NCBI RefSeq assembly: GCF_003966145.1
Contig: NZ_RXNR01000010.1
Location: 1 to 64,000, forward strand
Source: Lysinibacillus telephonicus
GTDB taxonomy: Bacteria; Bacillota; Bacilli; Bacillales_A; Planococcaceae
Direction: 5' to 3'
Length of the DNA: 64,000 nucleotides
Position 1 is the stretch's first letter. Every line of letters begins with the position of its first letter. Of the stretch, positions 34,596 to 42,285 are shown in pieces. The notes under the pieces are model-generated. The model did no database searches and was not told where the DNA came from. It worked only from the letters and a program-made list of their open reading frames with translations. The position numbers were made by a program, and so were the translations under genes.

Positions 34596-34872
34596 TATGA
34601 TCTGGTTTTTTGCCTACTGCATGAATCGATAAAATAATTTGTTTATTTATCATTTCAATATTTTCAGGTGATTTAAGTTTTCTGAACGCTTGATCTCTCG
34701 CTTCAGCTGTTGATACATAATAAGACGGTAATTGATTTAAGACGTCGGCGGCAATTTCCTTTTCACAATAATCACAATGACAAAAAGTTTGATACTCTGT
34801 TCCATATAATAGAAACTTTACAAGGCCATTAACAATTTCTTCTGTTACATTTACTAAAAATGGTTTTGACAT
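34570..34872 (-). CDS. ComFB-family protein
   Basis: 100 residues. The ComFB signature is clear: VTEEIVNGLVKFLL, then FCHCDYCEKEIAADVLNQLPSYYVS with a Cys-x-Cys-x2-Cys-like cluster that may bind zinc. Family members occur beside comFA/comFC in Bacilli, and homologues in cyanobacteria have been proposed as cyclic-dinucleotide receptors. Here it is far from any comF gene and stands alone upstream of mntR's promoter region, so the competence label should not be taken literally. Confidence 0.82.
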   Translation of the reverse strand: MSKPFLVNVTEEIVNGLVKFLLYGTEYQTFCHCDYCEKEIAADVLNQLPSYYVSTAEARDQAFRKLKSPENIEMINKQIILSIHAVGKKPDHKKMSNLSN

Positions 34873-35261
34873 ATATGATTTCGCCTACCTAATCTTTATT
34901 ATTGCTAAATTAATTACTTGCTAATCGTAACTTATATTATCTAGGTTATCAATAGGTATAGAGGTCATAAAACATACATTTTACCTATGAATTGAAATTA
35001 AGTTTATATGCACAAAAAGTATCACACCATAAATTAACAGTATACCCAATAAGTAGTGATGGGATATTTTAAATAAGTATATTTTCATACAATTAGTAAC
35101 TTTTAACTGAGGTGAAAGGAGTTTAGTTTTAAAACTTAATAAAAAAAGAAGCCGCCCAGCAAGTAATAATTCTTAAACACACCTACAATTTTTTAGTAGA
35201 TATAAATAGAAATTATTATTTATTTGATGCATCCTCCTCTCAGAAGAGTCATACTCATCAC
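34873..35261. other. A+T-rich intergenic region with possible decayed sequence
   Basis: Around 35106-35130 there is a good ribosome binding site (GAGGTGAAAGGAG) but the following frame stops within a few codons, and 35145-35160 has half of a terminator (AAAAAAGAAGCCGCC) without its partner. This looks like the remains of a lost gene. Otherwise nothing found. Confidence 0.35.
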
Positions 35262-35301
35262 AAAAGAGCCGCCCCTAAATGTCTTTGGGGACGGCTCCTT
35301 T
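35262..35301 (-). terminator. Terminator of the penicillin-acylase homologue
   Basis: AGGAGCCGTCCCC / GGGGCGGCTCTT with a 10-nt loop; minus strand continues TTGTG after TCTTTT. Confidence 0.8.
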
Positions 35302-35333
35302 TACTTTATATTCAGTTGCTTTACCTTTAAAAC

Positions 35334-37754
35334 TTATTCAGCTTTTAATTGAAGTTCGTACTTCGTATTAAGGTCGCCATCAATATTTGTTTCATGATAT
35401 CGACCATATACCCAATTAGAAATTTGGTTATCGTACCATTTCGATTTAACATGTCCACTTTGGCCAGGTGCAACCATATGGTAGGCACTAGATAAATCAC
35501 TTAAATCCGCTACAAATCTCCATGAAGCACCATGATTAACATTTCCTTCACCATCTTCTGATGCAGCTTGAACAGTCACCTTAGAACCACCTACAGACAG
35601 CTTTTCTGGGTTTAAATAAGTTGCTAAGTATTCTGAAACTCCTGATAATGGATGGTCAAAAGTTAGTTTGTTGTAGCTGCCCCAAGTCCATTTTGAAACT
35701 TTCGCACCATACTTTTTAGTGATTTCTGCAATTGTTGTTTCAAATGAATGATAGACTAGCTCGTCTACACCGCCTGCTTCGGATACCCAAACCCCTTCAT
35801 TTCCTGCATATGCATCACGTAATAACTGATCTGTAATTTGGAATTTTCCAGGCATCATTTCATATACATCTTCAGGCATCGCATCTTCAAATAGTGTATC
35901 TTGAATTTCCGTCATTAGTAAATTGAAAACTAAAGGAGCACCTTCATCCTTGTTATCAAATAACTCCCACTCTTCAAGAAGTTTCACAATATCCTCATAT
36001 TTCCCTTCACTATCCATCTTCTTAATAGATGTTAAAATATGTGGTAAAAACTCTTCTGCCTGTAAGTTTTTCTTATCTGATTGCATTCCTTGCATGTCAC
36101 CAACAGTTAAGCCTTCAATTACTTCACCATCTTCATCTGTTTGGCCTTTTTTAACAGATTCAATCATCTCAACAATCCGTTCATAACGATAAGGCGGCGC
36201 CCAGTAATTTGTAATATGATAAGGGTATTCGTCACCTATAATTTTGTTATTTGCTGTTACAATATATCCTTCTTCTGGATTAATGACTGTTGGAAGTTCT
36301 TCATATGGTATATAACCTTCCCAACCATACTCAGAAGAATCTCCTGGTACAGGGAACTGCCCGTCGCCAGCCTTGCGAATCGGGATATTACCGTTTGCTT
36401 TGTAGGCAATTGTACCATCAGTTGAAGCAAATACGAAGTTTTGAGCAGGTGCTTTAAAATCCTCTAATGCCTTTTCAAACTCTTCCCAATTACTTGCCTT
36501 GTTATATCCAATAACTGCTTGCAACTCTTGTGTTGACTCTAGAGCTGTCCATTGCATTGAAAATACAGCAGTTGGTTGTTCTTCTTCAAATACAAAATCT
36601 GAGATTACAGGGCCATGGCGGGTTACAACCACTTCATAATCAATTGTTTTACCGCCTTTTATTTTTATCGGTTCTTTACGAACTTCGGCTTGCTCCCATT
36701 TACCATCATACTTAAATTGAGTTGGATTATCTGGGTTCGGTGTTTCAATATACAAGTCTTGAACGTCTGGTCCAACATTTGTTACACCCCAAGCGATTTT
36801 TTCATTATGCCCCAATATAATACCAGGAACTCCAGGGAATATTACTCCACTTACATTTTGCTCTGGCGATTGTAAATGCATTTGATACCAGATAGAAGGA
36901 GTACCTAATCCTAAATGCGGATCATCTGCAAGCAACGGCTTTCCACTTTCTGTTCTCTCACCAGAGACTACCCAGTTATTGCTGCCATTAAATTCATTTG
37001 GCAACAAATCAGTATTAAAAGCTCCAGCAACTTCTATCGGATTTTCCAAGTTTGCTTCAATAATTGTTTTTGCATCTTCTGGATAATTAATAATTAGCTC
37101 TTTAACTTGTTCTTCTGTAAAGTTTTGTAATGCCCAATGGTTAAAGGCTTGAAGACTCCAGTTGCCGCCTAAATCATATGCCATATATTTTCCGATAGTT
37201 AATGAATCAATTGGCGTCCATTCTTCAGGTTCATATCCTAATAGTTTGAACTCGTAAGAAAGTTTACTAGTGCCTTTTACTTCGTTAATAAATGCGTTAA
37301 CGCCTTCAGCATACCATTGTAAAATTTGTTTAGAATTCTCATTGTATCCTTCCCAAGATTTTTCTGCTGCATTTCTTAAACTAAACGTACGGAAAAATTT
37401 ATCAGATTCAACAGCTGATTCACCTACAACCTCTGCTAAAGTACCGCTGGCTTGTCGTCGAGCTAAATCCATTTGGAAAAGACGGTCCTGGGCTTGTACA
37501 TACCCTTGAGCGCGATATAAATCCGCATCAGAATTCGCTTCAATATGCGGAACACCTGTCCCATCACGAGTTACCATTACATCATCATCTAATATAGAAA
37601 CAATTACTTCTCCTTCTATTGTTGGCTTAGAATTTGATACGTAAAAGTGGATTCCAACCACTATTAGTCCGCCTGCTACAATAACCAAGCCTATTATCCA
37701 TATAAGCAAATCTACTATTTTTCTACTTTTTCTCTTTACTGCTTCAGTAGACAT
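35334..37754 (-). CDS. Membrane-anchored penicillin-acylase family amidohydrolase
   Basis: 806 residues. One N-terminal membrane helix (IWIIGLVIVAGGLIVVGIHF, about 18-37) instead of a cleaved signal. The Ntn-hydrolase precursor site is visible: NGSNNWVVSG with the probable nucleophile Ser258, preceded by the alpha-chain part (IEANSDADLYRAQGYVQAQD) and followed by ADDPHLGLGTPSIWYQ. Autoprocessing would give alpha and beta chains held at the outer membrane face. Members act on acylated amino compounds such as beta-lactams or acyl-homoserine lactones; the substrate here is unknown. Confidence 0.9.
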   Translation of the reverse strand: MSTEAVKRKSRKIVDLLIWIIGLVIVAGGLIVVGIHFYVSNSKPTIEGEVIVSILDDDVMVTRDGTGVPHIEANSDADLYRAQGYVQAQDRLFQMDLARRQASGTLAEVVGESAVESDKFFRTFSLRNAAEKSWEGYNENSKQILQWYAEGVNAFINEVKGTSKLSYEFKLLGYEPEEWTPIDSLTIGKYMAYDLGGNWSLQAFNHWALQNFTEEQVKELIINYPEDAKTIIEANLENPIEVAGAFNTDLLPNEFNGSNNWVVSGERTESGKPLLADDPHLGLGTPSIWYQMHLQSPEQNVSGVIFPGVPGIILGHNEKIAWGVTNVGPDVQDLYIETPNPDNPTQFKYDGKWEQAEVRKEPIKIKGGKTIDYEVVVTRHGPVISDFVFEEEQPTAVFSMQWTALESTQELQAVIGYNKASNWEEFEKALEDFKAPAQNFVFASTDGTIAYKANGNIPIRKAGDGQFPVPGDSSEYGWEGYIPYEELPTVINPEEGYIVTANNKIIGDEYPYHITNYWAPPYRYERIVEMIESVKKGQTDEDGEVIEGLTVGDMQGMQSDKKNLQAEEFLPHILTSIKKMDSEGKYEDIVKLLEEWELFDNKDEGAPLVFNLLMTEIQDTLFEDAMPEDVYEMMPGKFQITDQLLRDAYAGNEGVWVSEAGGVDELVYHSFETTIAEITKKYGAKVSKWTWGSYNKLTFDHPLSGVSEYLATYLNPEKLSVGGSKVTVQAASEDGEGNVNHGASWRFVADLSDLSSAYHMVAPGQSGHVKSKWYDNQISNWVYGRYHETNIDGDLNTKYELQLKAE

Positions 37755-37781
37755 CTTTTATTCCACCCTCTCATTAAGAAA

Positions 37782-37925
37782 AGCGCAAGCGCCCTGCTTA
37801 GCCCCAAATTGGAGAAAGCACAAAATCCATATCTATATCAGGTCGGAATGACTAATTTCGTATGACACTTAAGCATCGAAGAAGCACCTCGACCACAAGG
37901 GACTGTAGCTTGCACTAGAACTCTT
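37782..37925. repeat. Fragment resembling a dispersed Bacillales intergenic repeat
   Basis: Begins AAGAAAAGCGCAAGCGCC and contains CTGCTTAGCCCC and later GAAGAAGCACC, wording familiar from short non-coding repeats of Bacillus and relatives that start with GAAAAGCG.AAGCGCC. No ORF. Its copy number cannot be judged from this window. Confidence 0.4.
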
Positions 37926-38025
37926 CAAAAAATTTTATAATTTCTTAAGTTAGCAAGGATCAATTTCCCTACTATAATACATTTATTTTTCAAATAAAAT
38001 AAAGTATCATCATTAGATGATTTTA

Positions 38026-38787
38026 TCATTTCACATCTTTTAATTCTAATACGATTGGACAATGATCGCTACCTAAAACTTGCGAGTGGATGTCAGCAGC
38101 CTGAATATAGTCAACTAGTCGATTAGAAACAATAAAATAGTCAATTCTCCAACCGATATTTCTCTCCCGAACTTTATTCATGTAAGACCACCATGTATAA
38201 GCGTCAGTTGTGTCCGGATTGAGATGGCGAAATGTATCGGTAAAACCAGATTGAAGCAGCTCTGTCATTTTCCCTCGCTCTTCAAAGGTAAACCCAGAAT
38301 TGCCAATATTAGATTTAAAATTTTTCAAATCGATATCCTCATGCGCAACATTTAAGTCCCCGCAATAAATAACAGGCTTCTTTTTATCAAGCTGTTTTAA
38401 ATACTCAATTAGGTTTACTTCCCAATGTAAACGTATTGGAAGTCGTGCTAAATCTCGCTGTGAGTTTGGTGTATAAACATTAACTAAGTAAAACTTATCG
38501 TATTCTAAAGTAATAATACGGCCTTCTTTTTCGTTTTCATCATCGCCAACCCCATATTTTACAGATAAGGGCTTATGCTTTGTAAAAATTGCCGTACCTG
38601 AATAGCCTTTTTTCTCCGCGTAATTCCAATATTGATAATAACCTTCAAAAGGCAAATCAATTTGACCTTGTTGACATTTAGTTTCTTGAATACTGAAAAA
38701 ATCGGCATCTACTTCATTAAAGTAATCAATAAATCCTTTGTTCACGCATGCCCTAATTCCGTTTACATTCCACGATACAAATTTCAT
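38026..38787 (-). CDS. exoA: Exodeoxyribonuclease III
   Basis: 253 residues. FVSWNVNGIRA, SIQETKCQ (metal-binding Glu), CGDLNVAHEDIDL, WRIDYFIVS and the catalytic GSDHCPI are all present. It cleaves at abasic sites and removes 3' blocks in base-excision repair. GAGGGTC precedes the ATG. A weak hairpin ATCATC/GATGAT near 38008-38023 may end the transcript. Confidence 0.95.
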   Translation of the reverse strand: MKFVSWNVNGIRACVNKGFIDYFNEVDADFFSIQETKCQQGQIDLPFEGYYQYWNYAEKKGYSGTAIFTKHKPLSVKYGVGDDENEKEGRIITLEYDKFYLVNVYTPNSQRDLARLPIRLHWEVNLIEYLKQLDKKKPVIYCGDLNVAHEDIDLKNFKSNIGNSGFTFEERGKMTELLQSGFTDTFRHLNPDTTDAYTWWSYMNKVRERNIGWRIDYFIVSNRLVDYIQAADIHSQVLGSDHCPIVLELKDVK

Positions 38788-38846
38788 ACTTGACCCTCTC
38801 TATGTATACAAAGCGCCCTTCATAAATAAAAAGGCGCCTTAAAAAC

Positions 38847-39767
38847 TTATTTTGTTAAATCTTCACCAACAATCTTTACTTCAAGCTCAAGATCTACATC
38901 AAATTTTTCTTTAACAACCCTCTTAACCATATTAATGGTCTCAATGTAATCTGTTGCTGTGGCATTCCCCTTATTAATGATAAAACCGGCATGCTTGGTT
39001 GATACTTCTGCATCTCCAACACCTTTTCCTTGCAATCCACTATCTTGAATAAGCTTCCCTGCAAAGTATCCTGACGGACGTTTAAATACACTGCCTGCCG
39101 AAGGGTATTCTAAAGGCTGTTTTGATTCACGTTTAAATGTTAAATCAGCAATTTTTTCATCAATATCTTGTTGGTTTCCCTTTTCAAGTTCAAATCTAGA
39201 AGAAAGAACAAAGTAACCTTTTTTTGCGATAATACTTTGACGGTATGATAACTCAAGCTCATCTTTAGTTAATACGATTTTTTCTCCTTCTTGTGTTAAA
39301 ACTGTAGAATCTATAATAATATCCTTAATCTCACCGCCATATGCGCCAGCATTCATTGCCATTGCTCCCCCAACAGATCCCGGGATTCCACAAGCAAATT
39401 CGAATCCTGTTAAGCTATTTTCTGCTGCTAGCTTCGAAACATCTTTAATTAATGCCCCACCTTGTGCATAAATTTGAGTTCCTTCAAGGTGAATCTGGTC
39501 TAGCTTTTGAAAACAGATTACAATTCCACGAACCCCACCGTCACGAACCACCATATTAGAGCCGTTCCCTAACATTAATATTGGAACATTATGATCATGC
39601 GCATACTTTACAATTGCAGTTGCTTCTTCTTCTGTTTCTGGTAAGACAAACACATCGGCTTTACCACCAAGTTTCGTCATTGTATATGTTTTTAAAGATT
39701 CATTTATTTTAATATTACTTGGATTAACTATGTTGGCTAAGTCTTGTGCCCATTGCTTAATTGTCAT
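38847..39767 (-). CDS. murB: UDP-N-acetylenolpyruvoylglucosamine reductase
   Basis: 306 residues of the short (type II) MurB. FAD-binding parts: TKLGGKADVFVLPET, LGNGSNMVVRD and CGIPGSVGGAMAMNAGAYGG; catalytic serine in EYPSAGSVFKRP; C-terminal KHAGFIINKGNA. It makes UDP-MurNAc using NADPH. It is upstream of exoA on the same strand with 59 bases between. Confidence 0.95.
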   Translation of the reverse strand: MTIKQWAQDLANIVNPSNIKINESLKTYTMTKLGGKADVFVLPETEEEATAIVKYAHDHNVPILMLGNGSNMVVRDGGVRGIVICFQKLDQIHLEGTQIYAQGGALIKDVSKLAAENSLTGFEFACGIPGSVGGAMAMNAGAYGGEIKDIIIDSTVLTQEGEKIVLTKDELELSYRQSIIAKKGYFVLSSRFELEKGNQQDIDEKIADLTFKRESKQPLEYPSAGSVFKRPSGYFAGKLIQDSGLQGKGVGDAEVSTKHAGFIINKGNATATDYIETINMVKRVVKEKFDVDLELEVKIVGEDLTK

Positions 39768-39969
39768 AAAAGCAAATTTCCTTTCTTACTTCATACTCTT
39801 TCTTAGTATGGATAATCCAAAGCTTTTTGACAAGTAATACATATCTTTTTATTTACCAAGCCTGTGACTATTTTTCGACTTCTTTAAACGTTTATGTTCC
39901 ATTACCAAACAAAAAAAGCAGCAGGTTAAATGATTATAAATTTATGTTAATATAAAAATTGGGAAAAAG
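39768..39969. other. Intergenic stretch upstream of murB and a small ORF
   Basis: Divergent promoter region; plus-strand TATGTTAATATAAAAATT near 39943-39960 may contain a -10. No other signal identified. Confidence 0.3.
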
Positions 39970-40146
39970 TTGAAACTAAAAATAGAAATAAACGTATTTG
40001 AAGATAAAAGTTTATCTTTTAAAATAGTATTGTCGAATTTCGCACCTAAAGAAGAACAATTTCAGTACACCATTACAAATTCATTACTTCAAAGATTTTA
40101 TGAATTACCATACATTTTTATTCATTTCGACAATTTTTATAGTTAA
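39970..40146 (+). CDS. Possible 58-residue protein, TTG start
   Basis: An open frame from 39940 to the TAA at 40144-40146 has no ATG; a TTG at 39970 follows GGGAAAAAG. The product would begin MKLKIEINVFEDKSLSFKIV and contain SNFAPKEEQFQYTITNSLLQ, without a membrane segment. It ends 15 bases before the next gene's start and could be co-transcribed with it. It may also be a degraded gene. Confidence 0.35.
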   Translation: MKLKIEINVFEDKSLSFKIVLSNFAPKEEQFQYTITNSLLQRFYELPYIFIHFDNFYS

Positions 40147-40161
40147 CTGGGGGAATGTAGA

Positions 40162-40509
40162 ATGTTTTTTTTCGAAGATATTATGTTTAACCTTGTGCCA
40201 ATATTTATAATAATTATTGCCATTATTGTGTTTGGAAGTATATTGTTGAAATTTACTGCTGGTATTAAGCAAAATGTTAAAAATAATGCTTCTCCTGTTT
40301 TGACAGTACCTGCCCAGGTTATTGCAAAACGCACGGAGGTACGCGGCGAACATTCCCATACTTGGTATTACTCAACATTTGAAGTTGAAAGTGGGGATCG
40401 TATAGAATTTGAAATTTCTGGTAAAGAATATGGGCTGCTAGCAGAAGGAGATTTAGGACTCCTTACTTTCCAAGGAACACGATTAAAAGGCTTCGAGCGA
40501 AACCGTTAA
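40162..40509 (+). CDS. DUF2500-type membrane protein
   Basis: 115 residues, GGGGGAATG upstream of the ATG. One N-terminal membrane helix (LVPIFIIIIAIIVFGSILL), then a small beta domain: VPAQVIAKRTEVRGEHSHTW, YYSTFEVESGDRIEFEISGK, YGLLAEGDLGLLTFQGTR. This pattern (T-E-V-R-G, S-T-F, G-L-L-A-E-G-D-G-L) is that of DUF2500. Function unknown. Confidence 0.83.
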   Translation: MFFFEDIMFNLVPIFIIIIAIIVFGSILLKFTAGIKQNVKNNASPVLTVPAQVIAKRTEVRGEHSHTWYYSTFEVESGDRIEFEISGKEYGLLAEGDLGLLTFQGTRLKGFERNR

Positions 40510-40524
40510 TAACAAAAATTCTAA

Positions 40525-40564
40525 AGGGCTATCCAGAAAATAATTACTTTCTAGACTGCCCCTA
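40525..40564 (+). terminator. Terminator-like hairpin after the DUF2500 gene
   Basis: AGGGCTATCCAGAAA pairs imperfectly with TTTCTAGACTGCCCCT; C/T-rich tail. Member of the GGCTGTCCAGAAA group with drift. Confidence 0.5.
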
Positions 40565-40617
40565 CTTCTTTTAAAAATATATGCTCACTACTCTTGTTTC
40601 AGTGGTTATCCATCCTC

Positions 40618-40656
40618 GCAAAAAAGCCATCCAAAAGTGATTTTTGGATGGCTCCT
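40618..40656 (-). terminator. Terminator of azoR
   Basis: AGCCATCCAAAA / TTTTGGATGGCT with a 4-nt loop, then TTTTTTGCG on the minus strand. Confidence 0.85.
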
Positions 40657-40668
40657 TTACATTTATTT

Positions 40669-41307
40669 TTACGCAGTTACTGTTGCTAATTTTTGTGCAG
40701 CAGCTTTAACACGTTCTAAACCTTCTGCGATAATTTCTTGAGCTTTATTTGGTTCTGCATTATGACCTTCAATAATTACTTCTTCAAGAAGCTCCATACC
40801 TGCAATACCACTAAATACATTTTTAATGTAGTTAGCTGACATTTCCATTGGTTGTGCTTCTGGAGATGAGTAGTACCCGCCACGAGCATTTAATACAACA
40901 TATTTTTTATCTGTCATCAATTGAACCATTTGACCTTCAGAATTATATTTGAACATATAGCCTGCTGAATATACATAATCAACAAACGTTTGTAGAACTG
41001 CAGGGATTGTTAAGTTCCAAAGAGGGAAAGCAAATACTACTACATCAGCAGCAGTTAATGCATCCATTGCTTTTTGTTTTGCAGCTAATAATCTAGACTC
41101 TAAATCAGTTAATTCTTCACCATTTTGAACTTTCCCGAAAGCGTTGAAAAGATCTTGTCCAAAATACGGCATATCTTCTGCATATACATCATATGTAGTA
41201 AGATTTAAACCAGCTACATTTTTTGCTTCTTCTACAAAAGTTTCATACATTTTAGTTGAAACACCGTCAGGACGGTTATTTGCTTTAACTACTAATACAT
41301 TTGTCAT
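40669..41307 (-). CDS. azoR: FMN-dependent NADH:azo/quinone reductase
   Basis: 212 residues. Flavodoxin-like fold with VVKANNRPDGVSTKMYETF, VFAFPLWNLTIPAVLQTFVD and NARGGYYSS, all typical of AzoR. The enzyme reduces quinones and azo compounds by two electrons and protects against electrophile stress. An MhqR-like palindrome lies 37 bases upstream of the start. AAGGAG lies 12 bases before the ATG. Confidence 0.93.
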   Translation of the reverse strand: MTNVLVVKANNRPDGVSTKMYETFVEEAKNVAGLNLTTYDVYAEDMPYFGQDLFNAFGKVQNGEELTDLESRLLAAKQKAMDALTAADVVVFAFPLWNLTIPAVLQTFVDYVYSAGYMFKYNSEGQMVQLMTDKKYVVLNARGGYYSSPEAQPMEMSANYIKNVFSGIAGMELLEEVIIEGHNAEPNKAQEIIAEGLERVKAAAQKLATVTA

Positions 41308-41343
41308 ATCGTTTTATTACTCCTTTATCTATTAAAATATAAA

Positions 41344-41357
41344 TCTTGAATTCAAGA
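41344..41357 (-). promoter_or_regulatory. MhqR-like operator before azoR
   Basis: Perfect 14-bp palindrome TCTTGAATTCAAGA in the context ATCTTGAATTCAAGAC. The B. subtilis MhqR box has the form ATCTCGAATTCGAGAT and lies before azoR2 and the mhq genes. TTGAAT within it can serve as the azoR -35. No mhqR gene is in the window. Confidence 0.6.
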
Positions 41358-41455
41358 CATATGGTTAATCTTAAAGGAAGATGAGAATTATTTCAACAAA
41401 ACTTCCCTCAGACTTTTAGCTGATTTTTAGTACTTTTCAACAATTAGATAAGCTA

Positions 41456-42160
41456 CTATAGATCACATTGTCCATCTGAACAAATGCTACCGTTATCTCC
41501 AACTATTTTCAATTTCGGCTTAAGTCCTGCTTCACTTGCAGCTTTTGCTATCGTTTGGTTAAATAATGGTTGTGGTTGTGCACCAGAGATACCATACTTA
41601 TTGTCAATCACAAAAAATGGAACTCCTCTTACTCCTAAGCTTTGTGCCTCTAAAATGTCTTGCTCAACTTCATCTGCAAATTGATCACTATTCAAAACAT
41701 CTTGTGCATCCTTCCGGTCAAGACCTACTTCTTCAACTAAATTTAATAGGACTTCGTATCGACCTATCGCTGCCCCTTCTAAAAAATATGCCTTCAATAT
41801 TCTTTCACTAAGTTCCGGACCCCTTCCTTTTTTGGCAGCCCATTTGGCTAGTCGGTGTGCAGCATTAGTATTTGCATTTTTCATAATATCAAAATTATAT
41901 TGAAGACCTACTTCTTTAGCACGCTCAGCAACATTATTAGTCATTTTTTTAGCTTCCGCTTCTGTAGTATTATATTTATTTGCTAATGAAGTATAAACTG
42001 ATTCTTCGGCATCCAGTGGAGTATTTGGGTCTAGTAAAAAGCTTTTTAACTCTACCTCCACTTGACCTTCATACCCAGAGTCTTTAATAGCCTTTTCTAG
42101 TTGACGTTTACCTATATAACAAAATGGACAAACATAATCTGACCATACTTCTACTTTCAT
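41456..42160 (-). CDS. DsbA-family oxidoreductase, FrnE type
   Basis: 234 residues, AAAGGAGG upstream. Thioredoxin-fold active site CPFC in VWSDYVCPFCYIGKRQLE at residues 12-15, a helical insertion, RGVPFFVIDNKYGISGAQP with the cis-proline loop, and a C-terminal extension ending SICSDGQCDL with two more cysteines. There is no signal peptide, so it acts in the cytosol. FrnE-like proteins are linked to oxidative stress. Confidence 0.9.
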   Translation of the reverse strand: MKVEVWSDYVCPFCYIGKRQLEKAIKDSGYEGQVEVELKSFLLDPNTPLDAEESVYTSLANKYNTTEAEAKKMTNNVAERAKEVGLQYNFDIMKNANTNAAHRLAKWAAKKGRGPELSERILKAYFLEGAAIGRYEVLLNLVEEVGLDRKDAQDVLNSDQFADEVEQDILEAQSLGVRGVPFFVIDNKYGISGAQPQPLFNQTIAKAASEAGLKPKLKIVGDNGSICSDGQCDL

Positions 42161-42285
42161 GTTTCATTCCTCCTTTTTCATCAGTTTACGTATGAATTAA
42201 TTTTCCTACAATAAATGTGCTCATATGAATATTGTTTTCACATTTATCCAATACTTTTAAAAAATGAGTATAATTGGGGGCGCTT

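Noticed and set aside
38806-38845. Terminator after murB
   Set aside because: AAGGCGCC and GGGCGCTT are similar but do not pair without a bulge, and no U-run follows; left out.
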